NCBI GenBank assembly: GCA_030747505.1
Contig: JASLKQ010000008.1
Span: 1 to 59,428 of the forward strand
Length of the DNA stretch: 59,428 bases
Origin: Verrucomicrobiota bacterium
GTDB taxonomy: Bacteria; Verrucomicrobiota; Verrucomicrobiia; Limisphaerales; UBA1100
Direction of reading: 5' to 3'
The notes under the pieces were generated by a model, which saw only the letters and a program-made list of their open reading frames with translations, was not told the origin of the DNA and did no database searches. Position 1 is the stretch's first letter. Every line of letters starts with the position of its first letter. This document shows, in pieces, positions 58,272 through 59,428 of the stretch. The position numbers and the translations under genes were made by a program.

Positions 58272-58877
58272 ATGAGTGAGAAGGCCAAATTAAATGTCAG
58301 TGAGCACGCTGAGCCGGCGGCCGGCAACACACAGATGCCGGTGAGTGTGATGGTAGTGCTTACTCTACTGGGTTATATTGGATGCTATAAGGTTGATAAT
58401 TTGAACGCGAATTTTGCCTCCAATGTACATGCACCATTTGGTAGTCCTGAGGAAGTGGCTTCCCTGGCTCCTTCCGAGGAAGAGTTGGTTTTTAGTCAAG
58501 GCAAGCAACTGTATGCGAACTGTCAGGGGTGCCATCAACCCAATGGGGGTGGAACTCCGGGAACTTTTCCGCCGTTGGCCGGTTCGGAATGGGTGCTGGG
58601 TGATCCGCAGCGGATTGCGGCAGTGGTGCTTAATGGATTAGGAGGAGAAGTTGTTGTTTCAGGAAAGACCTACAATAATCAAATGACCCCAGTGGGTGAA
58701 ACTTGGACTGATGAACAAGTTGCTGCGGTGCTGACTTTTATTCGTAAAGAATGGGGTAATAATGCTGGCCGGGTCTTGCCCGAGGAAATTGCCCAGACGC
58801 GGGCTAAAACCGCAGAATCTGGGCATTCCGGGCCTTGGACTCAGGAAACCCTGAACACGACTTTTCCGGCTGAATAG
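58272..58877 (+). CDS. Membrane-anchored monohaem cytochrome c, end of the operon
   Basis: The product is 201 residues. A helix at about 22-38 (MPVSVMVVLTLLGYIGC) anchors a class I cytochrome domain with C84-QGCH (YANCQGCHQPNGGGTPGTFP) and ligand Met138 in NNQMTPVG. It stands where CcoP would be in a cbb3 operon, but has only one haem. No CcoQ gene is seen. A Ser/Thr-rich tail ends the protein. Confidence 0.9.
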   Translation: MSEKAKLNVSEHAEPAAGNTQMPVSVMVVLTLLGYIGCYKVDNLNANFASNVHAPFGSPEEVASLAPSEEELVFSQGKQLYANCQGCHQPNGGGTPGTFPPLAGSEWVLGDPQRIAAVVLNGLGGEVVVSGKTYNNQMTPVGETWTDEQVAAVLTFIRKEWGNNAGRVLPEEIAQTRAKTAESGHSGPWTQETLNTTFPAE

Positions 58878-58920
58878 CCGGTGTTTATCTGGGGCTGACA
58901 CTTGCCCGATTTCATAATCT

Positions 58921-58937
58921 GTACTATTTAATAGTAC
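58921..58937 (+). promoter_or_regulatory. Perfect inverted repeat abutting the dprA start codon
   Basis: GTACTAT-TTA-ATAGTAC, 7-bp arms, ending directly before the GTG at 58938. It could be an operator or an RNA hairpin hiding the start. No ribosome binding site precedes the gene. Confidence 0.45.
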
Positions 58938-59428
58938 GTGGATTCCCGTGAGGCATTGATTGCGCTCAATCTTGTTCCTGAGATTGGCCCGGTCCGCTTA
59001 TCCAGACTTCTGGATTATTTTGGAGAACCCCAAAAAATACTGGGTGCATCCGAGCATGCATTGATGGCAGTGGATGGGGTAGGGGCCAAGGCGTCCTCCA
59101 AAATTAACCAATGGGAAGAGATTGTCGAGTTGGACAAGGAATTGCGCCGCATCGATGAGTTTTGCTGCACAATTCTCATTCTGAGTGACGAGAATTATCC
59201 CACCTTGCTCAGGCAAATATACGATCCACCCCATGTTCTGTATGTGAAAGGGGAAATTAAGACCATCGACAATTGCTCCATTGCCATGGTGGGCACCAGG
59301 CAATCCACCTTGTATGGTCGTCAGATGGCGAAAAAGCTGGCCGGACAATTGGCAGCTTCTGGGGTAACGATTGTCAGTGGCGGAGCTCGTGGGATAGATA
59401 GTGCATCCCATGAAGGGGCACTGGATGT
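58938..59428 (+). CDS. dprA: DNA-processing protein DprA, N-terminal part (cut by the window end)
   Basis: DprA protects incoming single-stranded DNA and loads RecA in natural transformation. The frame from GTG 58938 gives 163 residues without a stop. An N-terminal helix-hairpin-helix-like segment (LNLVPEIGPVRLSRLLDYFG) precedes the Rossmann domain: YPTLLRQIYDPPHVLYVKG, CSIAMVGTRQSTLYG and TIVSGGARGIDSASHEGAL (the S-G-x-ARGID DNA-binding motif). The rest lies outside the window. Confidence 0.92.
   Translation, partial: MDSREALIALNLVPEIGPVRLSRLLDYFGEPQKILGASEHALMAVDGVGAKASSKINQWEEIVELDKELRRIDEFCCTILILSDENYPTLLRQIYDPPHVLYVKGEIKTIDNCSIAMVGTRQSTLYGRQMAKKLAGQLAASGVTIVSGGARGIDSASHEGALD

Overview
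The window is a dense, housekeeping-rich stretch of bacterial chromosome with moderate G+C. There is no prophage, insertion sequence or CRISPR array, and no gene-free gap longer than about 250 bases. The gene content (sulfatase paired with a DUF1080 lipoprotein, alternative complex III, a eukaryote-type HisA, many small lipoproteins, a SET-domain protein) suggests a free-living, respiring member of the Verrucomicrobiota/PVC group. That assignment is inferred from gene content; no rRNA is present.

Layout. 1-6496: the end of a complex I operon (nuoK end, nuoL, two consecutive nuoM genes, nuoN). 6558-12109: recF, a GNAT enzyme, the DUF1080/sulfatase pair and a KamA-type radical SAM protein. 12187-19076: mixed single genes (unknown secreted protein, tdk, SGNH hydrolase, eukaryotic-type hisA, orphan HicB, small secretin-like lipoprotein, PfkB kinase, efp, ftsB-like, xerC). 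19114-22432: topB and ubiE/menG. 22433-26551: a minus-strand run of six envelope genes built around LpoB, YcfL and a COG3014-type lipoprotein. 26677-30612: hisF, hisI, trpE, ndk and a nitroreductase. 30681-41085: a zinc-ribbon/FxLYD protein, SET protein, rhodanese, glutaredoxin, lipA, ligA, a TPR protein, a DsrE-like trio, a broken LamG gene, pyrF and an unknown protein. 41205-46353: mfd, a TPR protein, mtnA and tRNA-Cys.

46391-58877 is the highlight: one tightly packed respiratory operon. A perfect TTGTGA-N6-TCACAA palindrome and a likely promoter precede alternative complex III genes actABCDEF. These are followed by two tandemly duplicated monohaem cytochromes c, a CcoN-like membrane protein, a CcoO-like cytochrome with a very long insertion, and another monohaem cytochrome c. 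By my reading the CcoN-like protein keeps the heme-copper oxidase subunit I framework but has lost all six canonical histidine ligands of the haems and CuB, and it ends in a cysteine-rich tail. It therefore should not be an oxygen reductase. An ACIII coupled to a metal-free cbb3-like module is my main candidate for an undescribed system. The window ends inside dprA.

Complex I would oxidise NADH and feed menaquinone (ubiE/menG), ACIII would oxidise menaquinol, and the downstream cytochromes would carry electrons onward. Several genes appear to share a promoter form TTGCnn-N16-TAGGnT.
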